From the NCBI GenBank assembly GCA_018678395.1, contig JAHHMJ010000425.1, forward strand, positions 1 through 9,391: a stretch of DNA of 9,391 nt, given 5' to 3'. Position numbers and translations under genes: made by a program. Shown here in pieces: positions 1-6,018 of this stretch. The DNA comes from Gemmatimonadota bacterium. GTDB lineage: Bacteria; Gemmatimonadota; Gemmatimonadetes; Longimicrobiales; Gaopeijiaceae. The notes below the pieces were generated by a model, which was given only the letters and a program-made list of their open reading frames with translations, did not search any database and was not told where the DNA came from. Numbering within the stretch: the stretch's first letter is position 1; the number at the start of each line of letters is the position of its first letter.

Positions 1-743
1 CCGACGAGGCAGTGAGTGGGGCGATTCTGTTGGCAACCTACGCCTTCGCGATGCAGATCTACTGTGACTTCAGCGGCTACTCCGATCTGGCGCGGGGCCT
101 GGCTCGGATGATGGGCTTCGAGCTGATGGTGAACTTCAGGCTGCCGTACTTCGCCGTCAACCCGTCCGACTTCTGGCGCCGTTGGCACATCTCGCTGTCG
201 TCCTGGCTGCGCGACTACCTGTACATCCCGCTCGGCGGAAGCCGGGGCACCGCGTTCCAGACCTATCGGAATCTGGCCGCGACGATGGTTCTCGGCGGCC
301 TCTGGCACGGAGCCGCCTGGACTTTCGTGGTCTGGGGTACGGTGCACGGAGTCTGGCTGGGAATCCACCGCGCGATCAAGCGGGATGACGCCGGTCCCGG
401 GGGATGGCTGGCGAGAGGTATGAAGATATTCGTCACCTTCCAGATCGTCTGCGTGACGTGGCTCTTCTTCCGAGCCGAGAGCGTGGGACAGGCGTTCACC
501 TTCCTCGGGGCACTGGGCACCGAGTACGCGTGGACTCCCGCCGCTCAACTGGGCGCGGGATTGCTGGTGGTCTTCGCGGTCCCGATGGTGCTCTACGAGG
601 CCTGGGTGGATCGCTCCGGCGATCTGTTCGCGATGACTCGAGTCGCCCGGCCGGTCCGGGCGTTCTTCTACCTCGCTCTGGTGATGGCGCTCGTGTGGTT
701 CTATGCGCCCGCTCCCAGCGAGTTCATCTACTTCCAGTTCTGA
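1..743 (+). CDS. MBOAT family O-acyltransferase (AlgI-like), C-terminal part, 5' end outside window
   Basis: Integral membrane O-acyltransferase that probably moves acyl groups across the membrane for O-acetylation of an exported polysaccharide, as AlgI does for alginate. The frame is open from the first complete codon at position 3, before the first possible start (GTG at 12), and family members are usually about 450-500 residues, so this is the C-terminal half of a gene that begins upstream. Counting from GTG 12: QIYCDFSGYSD at 15-25, the hallmark FWRRWHISLSSWLRDYL at 54-70, YIPLGG at 71-76, and GGLWHGAAW at 95-103, whose His99 matches the conserved catalytic histidine of MBOATs. Several hydrophobic helices follow, and the chain ends in FIYFQF, a typical AlgI-type terminus. 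The gene ends 2 bases before the SGNH-like gene, a usual partner. The family is very likely; the exact glycan is unknown. Confidence 0.93.
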   Translation, partial: DEAVSGAILLATYAFAMQIYCDFSGYSDLARGLARMMGFELMVNFRLPYFAVNPSDFWRRWHISLSSWLRDYLYIPLGGSRGTAFQTYRNLAATMVLGGLWHGAAWTFVVWGTVHGVWLGIHRAIKRDDAGPGGWLARGMKIFVTFQIVCVTWLFFRAESVGQAFTFLGALGTEYAWTPAAQLGAGLLVVFAVPMVLYEAWVDRSGDLFAMTRVARPVRAFFYLALVMALVWFYAPAPSEFIYFQF

Positions 744-745
744 CG

Positions 746-1732
746 ATGAGTCGACTGCGCGAGTTGCTCCGCGTCGAGGGCCGCACCCTCGTCTTCATTC
801 TGGCGGGTCTGGTCGTGCTCGAGATCGGATTCAGGGCCGTGGGCGACCGCCTGAGCGGCGACGTGGCGCACATGGACCGCATCGACGACATCGTTGCCGA
901 TCTCGACCGGGCGGACGCGTTCAAGGTGCTCTTCGTCGGCAACTCGCTGATCGCAGAGGGACTGGACCCGGTGGCGCTCGAGGGCTCGCTCTCCATCTCG
1001 TTGGCGCAGCCCGTGTCGGTCGGCCTCGTTCGTCCCGACGGCAGCAGTCCACTGGAGTGGTACTATCTACTCGACCGGTGGGTGTTCTCCGAGGGGCGTA
1101 CCCCCGACCTCCTGGTCATTCCGTTCGGGCCGGGGCACCTCTTCGATCGTGACGCACGCCAGGCGACTTTCCGTCTGGCAGCCCACCACGTCGGCAACGG
1201 CGCCCTCTCGGAGCTTCTCTCGCGGGACCTGACCGACTTCGAGGCCCGCAGCCAGTTCTTCCTCGCCCGGGTGTCGCGTGCCTACGCCCTGCGCGAGCGT
1301 ATCCAGCGCCGCGCTCTGGACGTTCTCATCCCGGATTATCGTGAGCTCGCGCCCCTGATCCTGCGCCGGGGTGCTCGCACTGCGGACACCGGAAGCGTCA
1401 CGGACGCCGATGCCCCGAATCCGGCGGTCGGACGCACGCGCACGCTCCAGATGGTTCAGCGGCTCACGGCACGCGCGGGCACCGCGGGGGTCCCGGTGCT
1501 CTTCCTCGCGATGCCGGAGGCTGAGCTGTGGGCTGTCGACTCCGCGGTGGCCACGATGATCGGTGACGGCTGGCCCGGTCTTCTCGACTTCCGGGGTAGC
1601 CTCGCCCTGCCACCGGAACGTTTCCCGGACGGTGAGCATATGGACAGCGAGGGTCGCGAGCGGTTCACCGAACGGCTCTCGGCCGAGTTGCTTCCGACGG
1701 TGCTCCGGCTCTCCGAGGCTTCGGGGGGGTAG
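746..1732 (+). CDS. Membrane-anchored SGNH-hydrolase-like protein, partner of the MBOAT
   Basis: Predicted 328-residue protein with one N-terminal hydrophobic anchor (about residues 14-30) and an extracytoplasmic domain. FVGNSL at 63-68 looks like SGNH block I, with Ser67 as nucleophile. DGEH at 295-298 looks like the block V DxxH pair (Asp295/His298), followed by a helix (SEGRERFTERL). A Rossmann-like strand, VPVLFLAMPE, lies at 249-258. The oxyanion blocks II and III are hard to place, so this is a divergent member. Such proteins (AlgJ/AlgX, PatB, DltD-like) sit next to MBOATs and complete acyl transfer to the polymer. ATG 746 was chosen because it lies 2 bases after the MBOAT stop and is directly followed by the anchor; an in-frame extension upstream would overlap the MBOAT. 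No Shine-Dalgarno is visible, so translational coupling is plausible. Confidence 0.8.
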   Translation: MSRLRELLRVEGRTLVFILAGLVVLEIGFRAVGDRLSGDVAHMDRIDDIVADLDRADAFKVLFVGNSLIAEGLDPVALEGSLSISLAQPVSVGLVRPDGSSPLEWYYLLDRWVFSEGRTPDLLVIPFGPGHLFDRDARQATFRLAAHHVGNGALSELLSRDLTDFEARSQFFLARVSRAYALRERIQRRALDVLIPDYRELAPLILRRGARTADTGSVTDADAPNPAVGRTRTLQMVQRLTARAGTAGVPVLFLAMPEAELWAVDSAVATMIGDGWPGLLDFRGSLALPPERFPDGEHMDSEGRERFTERLSAELLPTVLRLSEASGG

Positions 1733-1774
1733 AGCCTCGCGCCCTTCCCTCCGTTCCGGCTGGTCGATTCGCTC

Positions 1775-2554
1775 ATGTTCATGATGACGCCGTGGGTGCG
1801 CAGGCTGTTGGTCGCCAACATCGCGATCTTCTTCCTGAGCACCACGATCATGCCCTATCTGTTTCGGGACTTCGTTCTGATCCCGACGCTGCTGTGGCAG
1901 CGCCCCTGGACGGGCATCTCGTACATGTTTCTGCACGGCGGACTGACGCACCTGCTGTTCAACATGCTCGGTCTGTTCTTCTTCGGACCGCGACTCGAAC
2001 AGCGGCTGGGCGGACCCGACTTCCTCAAGCTCTACTTCGCCGCGGGCTTCGGCGGCGCGGCGTTCTCGTTCTTCTTCGAGCCGGGTGCGGCGGTGGTGGG
2101 CGCTTCGGGGGCGGTGTACGGAATCCTGCTCGCCTTCGCTTTCTACTATCCGCGCGAGCGGATCTACATCTGGGGCATCCTGCCGATCGAGGCGTGGCTG
2201 CTCGTGACGTTGGCCGTCGGATTCAGCGTGTACGCGGGATTCGGCGGATCGGGCGGCACCACGGCACACTTCGCGCACCTGGGCGGCCTGGTGTTCGCGT
2301 GGGTCTACCTCAAGTGGAGGGAATGGCGCCGAGGCTCGGCCCGCCGGAGCTTCCAGCAGAAGCTCGAGGCCACGCCCGGCGCGGGGATGTCCGATCGTGC
2401 TCAGCTGTCCCGATGGCGATCCATAGAGGTCGAACGGCTGCACGAGATCAACCGCGAAGAGGTACGGCACCTGCTGGAGAAGGTCGAGGTGGTCGGTGCT
2501 TCCGGACTCACTGCCGGCGAGCGCCAGTTCCTGGATCGCATGGCGGGGGCGTAG
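1775..2554 (+). CDS. Rhomboid family intramembrane serine protease
   Basis: Predicted 259-residue polytopic membrane protease that cleaves transmembrane substrates within the bilayer. The full signature is visible: HGGLTHLLFNM at 54-64 (His54, His59 and Asn63 match GlpG His145, His150 and Asn154), GASG at 109-112 with nucleophile Ser111, and AHLGGL at 167-172 with catalytic His168. About six hydrophobic segments span residues 12-180. After the core come a basic linker (KWREWRRGSARR) and a soluble tail ending SGLTAGERQFLDRM, resembling the C-terminal domain (DUF6576) found on many bacterial rhomboids. Start candidates are the ATGs at 1775, 1781 and 1784; none has a clear ribosome binding site. 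It follows the SGNH gene by 42 bases and precedes yigZ by 7. Substrate unknown. Confidence 0.93.
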   Translation: MFMMTPWVRRLLVANIAIFFLSTTIMPYLFRDFVLIPTLLWQRPWTGISYMFLHGGLTHLLFNMLGLFFFGPRLEQRLGGPDFLKLYFAAGFGGAAFSFFFEPGAAVVGASGAVYGILLAFAFYYPRERIYIWGILPIEAWLLVTLAVGFSVYAGFGGSGGTTAHFAHLGGLVFAWVYLKWREWRRGSARRSFQQKLEATPGAGMSDRAQLSRWRSIEVERLHEINREEVRHLLEKVEVVGASGLTAGERQFLDRMAGA

Positions 2555-2561
2555 CGCTCCG

Positions 2562-3179
2562 ATGAGCGCCGGGGGCGGCTATCCGGTGCCGGCCCGGGTC
2601 GTCGAGGCCGAGGAGGTCCTGCAGCGCTCACGGTTTCTGACACTCCTGGCGCACGCGCCGTCCTCGGAGGCGGCGCACCGATTCGTCCAGAGCGTCCGCG
2701 ACCGGTATCCGGATGCGACCCACCACTGCTACGCGTTCGTCGCGGGAGCTCCCGGGAGTACTGCGGCCATCGGCATGAGCGACGACGGAGAGCCGCACGG
2801 GACGGCGGGACGCCCCATGCTGACCACGCTTCTGCACAGCGGAGTGGGCGAGGTGGTCGCGGTCTGCGTGCGGTGGTACGGGGGCACGAAGCTCGGCACC
2901 GGCGGCCTGTCGCGCGCCTACTCCGGCGGGGTCAAGGCGGCCATGGACCTCCTCGACGTCGAGATGCGGGTCGATCGGGGTCGGGTGGAAGTCCACGTGG
3001 GTTACGCACATGTCGACGGGCTGCAGCGACTACTCGACGAGGTCGACGCGATCCAGGTCGAGGAACGGTACGGCACGGACGTCGTCTACGTCGTGGACGT
3101 GCCCGAGATCGCCTGGGTGACGTTCGAAAGAGGACTCGCGGACCTCACCCAGGGAACGGGACGCGCGCGCAGGATCTGA
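2562..3179 (+). CDS. yigZ: YigZ/IMPACT family protein (UPF0029)
   Basis: Predicted 205-residue cytoplasmic protein, almost exactly the length of E. coli YigZ. The N-terminal IMPACT domain shows RSRFLTLL (near residues 22-29), DATHHCYAF, DDGEPHGTAGRPML and the signature VRWYGGTKLGTGGLSRAYSGG region. The C-terminal part matches the ferredoxin-like second domain of the family. Eukaryotic IMPACT regulates the eIF2 kinase GCN2; the bacterial role is not settled, with proposals around translation or ribosome-associated regulation. ATG 2562 was chosen because it lies 7 bases after the rhomboid stop and gives the usual family N-terminus; earlier in-frame starts would overlap the rhomboid gene. It is the last gene of the plus-strand run and converges with the amidohydrolase across 19 bases. 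Confidence 0.93.
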   Translation: MSAGGGYPVPARVVEAEEVLQRSRFLTLLAHAPSSEAAHRFVQSVRDRYPDATHHCYAFVAGAPGSTAAIGMSDDGEPHGTAGRPMLTTLLHSGVGEVVAVCVRWYGGTKLGTGGLSRAYSGGVKAAMDLLDVEMRVDRGRVEVHVGYAHVDGLQRLLDEVDAIQVEERYGTDVVYVVDVPEIAWVTFERGLADLTQGTGRARRI

Positions 3180-3198
3180 GGGGCCGGGCCGCTTCGTC

Positions 3199-4830
3199 TC
3201 AGGGGGTCGCGCTCGCGGCAGGCGAGACCGGGGTCCCCCCGTTGCGAAGGGCCATTCCCGCGCGAGCGTCGATGAACTCCCCATCCCGGATCGCGAAGGT
3301 CCCGTTGACCAGGAGGTGGCGGACGCCGTCCGCGTAACGGTGCGGATCGGTGTAGGTGGCCGAGGACCGATATGTGAGGAGGTCGATCACCGCGATGTCC
3401 GCCCACGACCCGGGCGCGAGCCTGCCGCGGTCTTCGAGACGCAGGAAGTCCGCGGCCAGACCCGACATGCTGCGGACTGCGAGGGCCACACTGATGTCGT
3501 CGGAGTCGAGGGCGTACATCCGCATCTTCTGGGGAAAGGCCCCGTAGACGCGGGGGTGGGTCACCGTCTGACCCTCGGCGGGCGTACGGCCGTCCGTGCA
3601 GGTCATCATCCAGGGCTGCCGTGCGAGCAGCCGCGTGTTCTCGGCGTCGTAGAGCTCCAGGTTCATGACCGTCGCGTTGCCGTTCTCGCGGAGAATGCGT
3701 TCGACCGTGCGCGGCACGCTCGACCCCCACTCGGCCACGACCTGGGCGAGGGTCTTTCCGTTCAGGCGGGGATCCGCGTCGGCGAAGAGGATCTTGTCGG
3801 GCCCGCCGCGCATGGCGAGCGACTCGACGATCTGCCTCTGCAGGATTCTCGACGTGTCCCGGTCGGCGAAGCGGCGTGCGATCGCATCCGGCCCGCCGGC
3901 GGCGGCCCAACGGGGCAGCGCGTAGGCACGCAGGTTCGACTGCGTCGCCGTGTAGGGATGCTGCGCCGCGGCCACCTCGAGGCCTCGGAGGCGGGCGTCC
4001 TCGATCAGCGCGATCCCGACGTCTGCCCGCCCCCGGTTGGTCGCACCCTGCGGATTGAAGTGCGAGAAGATGACGCGCAGTCCGCTCTCGGCCCCGATCT
4101 GGATACCCTCGGCTACCGAGGCGTCGTAGCCCACGCCCTGGTAGGTGGCGCCGAGGTCGCGGTCGTGCGTGTCGTAGATCGCGTCCTCCCACTCGGAGGC
4201 GACCAGACCCAACTCGATGACCTCATCGGTCGTCGCGTAGAAGCCCGGCGTGTAGAAGAGCCCGCTCGACAGCCCCAACGCGCCCTCTTCCATGCCGCGA
4301 CGTACCAGGGCCCGCATGGCGTCGAGCTCCTCCGGGGTGGGGGCTCGATCGTCCATGCCCATCACTTCGCGACGCACGTGTCCGTGGCCGACGTACGTCA
4401 GCGCGTTGACACCGATACCCTCGTCGGCCCAGGACCGGAGGCGAGCGCCGACCTCGTGCGTGCCGCCGCCGTCGACTCCCATGACGACCGTGGTGATCCC
4501 CTGCGCAAGAAACGGACGGGCGTCGCGCCCATAGTCCTCGGTGAGCTCGGCGTGCGAGTGCATGTCGATGAATCCCGGGGCCACCGTCAGACCCGTCACG
4601 TCGATGCGCTCGTCGGCCGTGGCCTCCGACAGATCGCCCATGGCCGCGATCCGACCGTCCAGAACGCCCACGTCTTCCACCCGGCCGGGTGCACCCGTGC
4701 CGTCCACTACCGTACCGCGCAAGAGGATCAGGTCGAGATGCGGGATCGGCTCGGGCTCGGGCTCGCCGCAGCCGGCGAGGAGGACGACGACGGCGAGAAG
4801 GGCAGGGAGCGAACGGGAAAGGGCGTCCAT
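3199..4830 (-). CDS. D-aminoacylase-like amidohydrolase lipoprotein (N-acyl-D-amino-acid deacylase family)
   Basis: Predicted 543-residue exported metal-dependent amidohydrolase. The N-terminus is a lipoprotein signal: a short charged start, a hydrophobic core and lipobox LAGC with Cys21, then an acidic/proline linker. ATG 4830 is chosen because it places this signal correctly; an upstream in-frame ATG at 4884 would add 18 arginine-rich residues. Landmarks of the D-aminoacylase fold: GFIDMHSH (metal ligands His91, His93), GITTVVMGVDGGG (111-123), DTHDRD (His222), FSHFN (His257), CTDG (Asp413) and HPRVYGAFP (425-433), then ADIAVID and DPHRYADGVRHLLVNG near the C-terminus. The cysteine that bridges metal in classical D-aminoacylase (GNCG) is replaced by Asp120, and the usual HxRSE and SHHK/SHLK segments are altered, so the substrate may differ. 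It lies downstream of pdxH on the same strand with a 64-base gap. Confidence 0.88.
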   Translation of the reverse strand: MDALSRSLPALLAVVVLLAGCGEPEPEPIPHLDLILLRGTVVDGTGAPGRVEDVGVLDGRIAAMGDLSEATADERIDVTGLTVAPGFIDMHSHAELTEDYGRDARPFLAQGITTVVMGVDGGGTHEVGARLRSWADEGIGVNALTYVGHGHVRREVMGMDDRAPTPEELDAMRALVRRGMEEGALGLSSGLFYTPGFYATTDEVIELGLVASEWEDAIYDTHDRDLGATYQGVGYDASVAEGIQIGAESGLRVIFSHFNPQGATNRGRADVGIALIEDARLRGLEVAAAQHPYTATQSNLRAYALPRWAAAGGPDAIARRFADRDTSRILQRQIVESLAMRGGPDKILFADADPRLNGKTLAQVVAEWGSSVPRTVERILRENGNATVMNLELYDAENTRLLARQPWMMTCTDGRTPAEGQTVTHPRVYGAFPQKMRMYALDSDDISVALAVRSMSGLAADFLRLEDRGRLAPGSWADIAVIDLLTYRSSATYTDPHRYADGVRHLLVNGTFAIRDGEFIDARAGMALRNGGTPVSPAASATP

Positions 4831-4894
4831 GGGCGGTCGGGATCGGGGGACGCACAATGTCGGCGCCCTCCGCCAGGTGGGCAATGGAGACGTC

Positions 4895-5548
4895 TCAGGG
4901 GTAGAGCCGTACCACGGTCCAGCCGTCGCCGTCGCGACGCCATTCCCAGCGATCGTGCAGTCGATCGGCTCGCCCCTGCCAGAACTCTATGCGATGGGGC
5001 ACGATGCGATACCCGCCCCAGTACGGGGGGAGCGGAACGTCGTCGCCGGGGAAGCGCTCTTCGAATTCGCGGACGCGGCGTCGGAGTTCGTCGCGCGCCT
5101 CCAGCGGCCGGCTCTGCCTGGAGGCCCAGGCTCCGATGCGGCTGCCGCGTCCTCGAGACGAGTAGTACGCGTACGACTGCTCCTCGGAGATCCTCTCGAC
5201 CGTGCCCTCCACGCGGACCTGCCGTTCGAGGATCGCCCAGTGGAACAGAAGCGAGGCGTTCGGATTCGCGTCGAGCTCGCCCGCTTTGCGGCTCTCGTAG
5301 TTCGTGAAGAACACGAATCCGGCGGGTCCGATCCCCTTGAGCAGGACCATCCGGCTCGACGGAATCCCGTCGGGCGTGGCGGTGGCGAGGCACATCGCCT
5401 CCGGAAGGAAGAGCCCGGCGCGCTCGGCGTCGTCGTACCACTGCTGGAACAACTCGATCGGATCCTCGTCGCCGGTGGGGTCCGGGAGGCCGAGTGCGAC
5501 GCCCTTGCCGAACGTCTTCAGGGCGCGGATGCGAGAGGTGAGGGACAT
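4895..5548 (-). CDS. pdxH: Pyridoxamine 5'-phosphate oxidase
   Basis: FMN-dependent oxidase that converts pyridoxine or pyridoxamine 5'-phosphate to pyridoxal 5'-phosphate, the last step of vitamin B6 synthesis and salvage; cytoplasmic homodimer. The 217-residue product is nearly the length of E. coli PdxH (218). Motifs in order: MCLATATPDGIPSSRMVLLKG (52-72; FMN/substrate loop with Arg66), FFTNYESRKAGEL (80-92), LLFHW (100-104), RQVRVEGTVERIS (109-121), SYAYYSSRGRGSRIGAWAS (125-143), PPYWGGYRIVPHRIEFWQG (174-192), RLHDR (196-200) and the C-terminal VRLYP. ATG 5548 was chosen because it gives the family N-terminus; the frame is open upstream to 5653, but that extension is low-complexity. No clear ribosome binding site precedes it. 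Likely co-transcribed with the amidohydrolase. Confidence 0.96.
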   Translation of the reverse strand: MSLTSRIRALKTFGKGVALGLPDPTGDEDPIELFQQWYDDAERAGLFLPEAMCLATATPDGIPSSRMVLLKGIGPAGFVFFTNYESRKAGELDANPNASLLFHWAILERQVRVEGTVERISEEQSYAYYSSRGRGSRIGAWASRQSRPLEARDELRRRVREFEERFPGDDVPLPPYWGGYRIVPHRIEFWQGRADRLHDRWEWRRDGDGWTVVRLYP

Positions 5549-5620
5549 ACGCGGAAATCGGCTGGATGAAGAGGCCCGGACGCGTGCATCCGAGACCCCG
5601 CGTGGTTCACGGCCCGACAT

Positions 5621-5642
5621 GGCGGGAATGTCGATACCCGCC
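5621..5642. repeat. Spaced inverted repeat in the pdxH/tRNA-Ile divergent spacer
   Basis: Perfect 6-base arms GGCGGG (5621-5626) and CCCGCC (5637-5642) are separated by 10 bases. The site lies upstream of pdxH (minus strand) and about 30 bases upstream of the proposed tRNA-Ile promoter. The geometry resembles an operator with two half-sites one and a half to two turns apart. In such GC-rich DNA, a 6-base dyad can also arise by chance. The rest of the spacer 5549-5669 shows no coding potential and no recognisable promoter for pdxH. Confidence 0.25.
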
Positions 5643-5669
5643 CTCTCCCGCACCGTGCCCCCGCGCCGG

Positions 5670-5697
5670 TTGACCCCATGCCGGCCCCGGTTACCTT
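5670..5697 (+). promoter_or_regulatory. Probable sigma70-type promoter of tRNA-Ile
   Basis: TTGACC (5670-5675) matches the -35 consensus at five of six positions. After a 16-base spacer, TACCTT (5692-5697) keeps the key first, second and last bases of the -10 consensus. The expected transcription start, about 5704, is just before the mature tRNA 5' end at 5710. The AT-rich patch around 5691-5701 stands out in an otherwise very GC-rich spacer. Confidence 0.5.
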
Positions 5698-5709
5698 TAT
5701 CGGCTCCGA

Positions 5710-5783
<74 letters not shown>

Positions 5784-5799
5784 CTGCCCGGGGTGAGGG

Positions 5800-5825
5800 C
5801 CCGTCCAGTCGTCTGCGCGGGTTTT
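5800..5825 (+). terminator. Probable intrinsic terminator after tRNA-Ile
   Basis: Hairpin with 5' arm CCCGT-C-CAG (5800-5808), loop TCGT (5809-5812) and 3' arm CTG-C-GCGGG (5813-5821), containing one T-G wobble and one C-C mismatch, directly followed by TTTT (5822-5825). It begins 17 bases after the tRNA 3' end, a typical place for a tRNA terminator. The T tract is short, so efficiency is uncertain. Confidence 0.5.
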
Positions 5826-5877
5826 CGGTCGATCCAGGACAGCCGTGGTGCCCGGTTCACGCCGGAAGGTCGGGGTA

Positions 5878-5900
5878 GCGGGTTCGACTCCCGCCTCGCA
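5878..5900 (+). pseudogene. Orphan tRNA T-arm with 3' acceptor-like tail (remnant 1)
   Basis: GCGGG (5878-5882), loop TTCGACT (5883-5889) and CCCGC (5890-5894) form a perfect 5-bp T arm with a consensus 7-base T loop, then CTCGCA, which looks like an acceptor 3' strand. Upstream, TGCGCGG (5814-5820) could pair with most of this tail and would define an 87-base unit, the size of a class II tRNA such as Leu or Ser. However, no D arm or anticodon arm is recognisable between them. I read it as a decayed or truncated tRNA piece; chance resemblance cannot be excluded. Confidence 0.45.
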
Positions 5901-5911
5901 AGGGGTCCCGA

Positions 5912-5945
5912 AGCCGTGCGTCGAGGTTCGAATCCTCGTGCGGTT
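5912..5945 (+). pseudogene. Orphan tRNA T-arm / minihelix (remnant 2)
   Basis: CGAGG (5922-5926), loop TTCGAAT (5927-5933) and CCTCG (5934-5938) form a second perfect T arm with a consensus loop. The following TGCGGTT (5939-5945) can pair, using wobbles, with AGCCGTG at 5912-5918, giving an acceptor/T-arm-like minihelix with a 3-base bulge (CGT). The segment CCCGAAGCCG just upstream recalls the anticodon arm of tRNA-Arg genes, but no full cloverleaf can be built. Its T loop is only 44 bases from that of remnant 1, too close for two complete tRNAs. Confidence 0.45.
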
Positions 5946-6002
5946 CCCTGGGTCGGCCGTCCTCCCGGGCCCGGTCCGGGTTCCGTCGTCGCGGGCGCCC
6001 GG

Positions 6003-6018
6003 CCATCTTCAAAGATGG
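6003..6018 (+). promoter_or_regulatory. Inverted repeat overlapping the start codon of the next gene
   Basis: CCATCTT (6003-6009) and AAGATGG (6012-6018) are perfect 7-base complements, giving a 6-7 bp hairpin with a tiny loop. The ATG at 6015-6017 is inside the 3' arm, so the hairpin would hide the start codon in RNA. No Shine-Dalgarno is visible. Upstream from 5946 to 6002 there is only GC-rich sequence with a weak CCCGG/CCGGG dyad (5964-5980). Confidence 0.45.

Noticed and set aside
1067..2470. Long minus-strand open frame opposite the SGNH and rhomboid genes
   Set aside because: Its product is Arg/Glu/His-rich low-complexity sequence with no domain, and both plus-strand genes under it show clear family motifs. 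It is a by-product of GC-rich third positions.
3176..3202. CTGAG/CTCAG dyad spanning the convergent stops of yigZ and the amidohydrolase, as a bidirectional terminator
   Set aside because: Convergent TGA stop codons are complementary by construction, leaving only two extra paired bases, and there is no T tract on either strand.
4831..4884. Longer N-terminus of the amidohydrolase from ATG 4884
   Set aside because: It would place 18 arginine-rich residues before a perfect lipoprotein signal that begins naturally at ATG 4830.
3316..5307. Long plus-strand open frame (663 codons) opposite the amidohydrolase and pdxH
   Set aside because: Both minus-strand genes carry full catalytic motifs, while this frame translates into arginine-rich sequence without recognisable features.
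5549..5653. Longer N-terminus of PdxH from ATG 5653 or 5620
   Set aside because: The extension is low-complexity Ser/Arg-rich sequence, and starting at 5548 gives the standard family length.
5841..5946. A single 106-base tRNA, for example tRNA-Sec, using AGCCGTG and TGCGGTT as acceptor strands
   Set aside because: The acceptor would pair only with three wobbles, no D arm or TCA anticodon loop with a proper stem can be formed, and the length exceeds known tRNA-Sec.
5852..5946. Reading the first T-arm-like hairpin as an anticodon arm with CGA anticodon (tRNA-Ser)
   Set aside because: The loop TTCGACT has C rather than A after the anticodon, and no D arm or acceptor 5' strand is found at the right distance.
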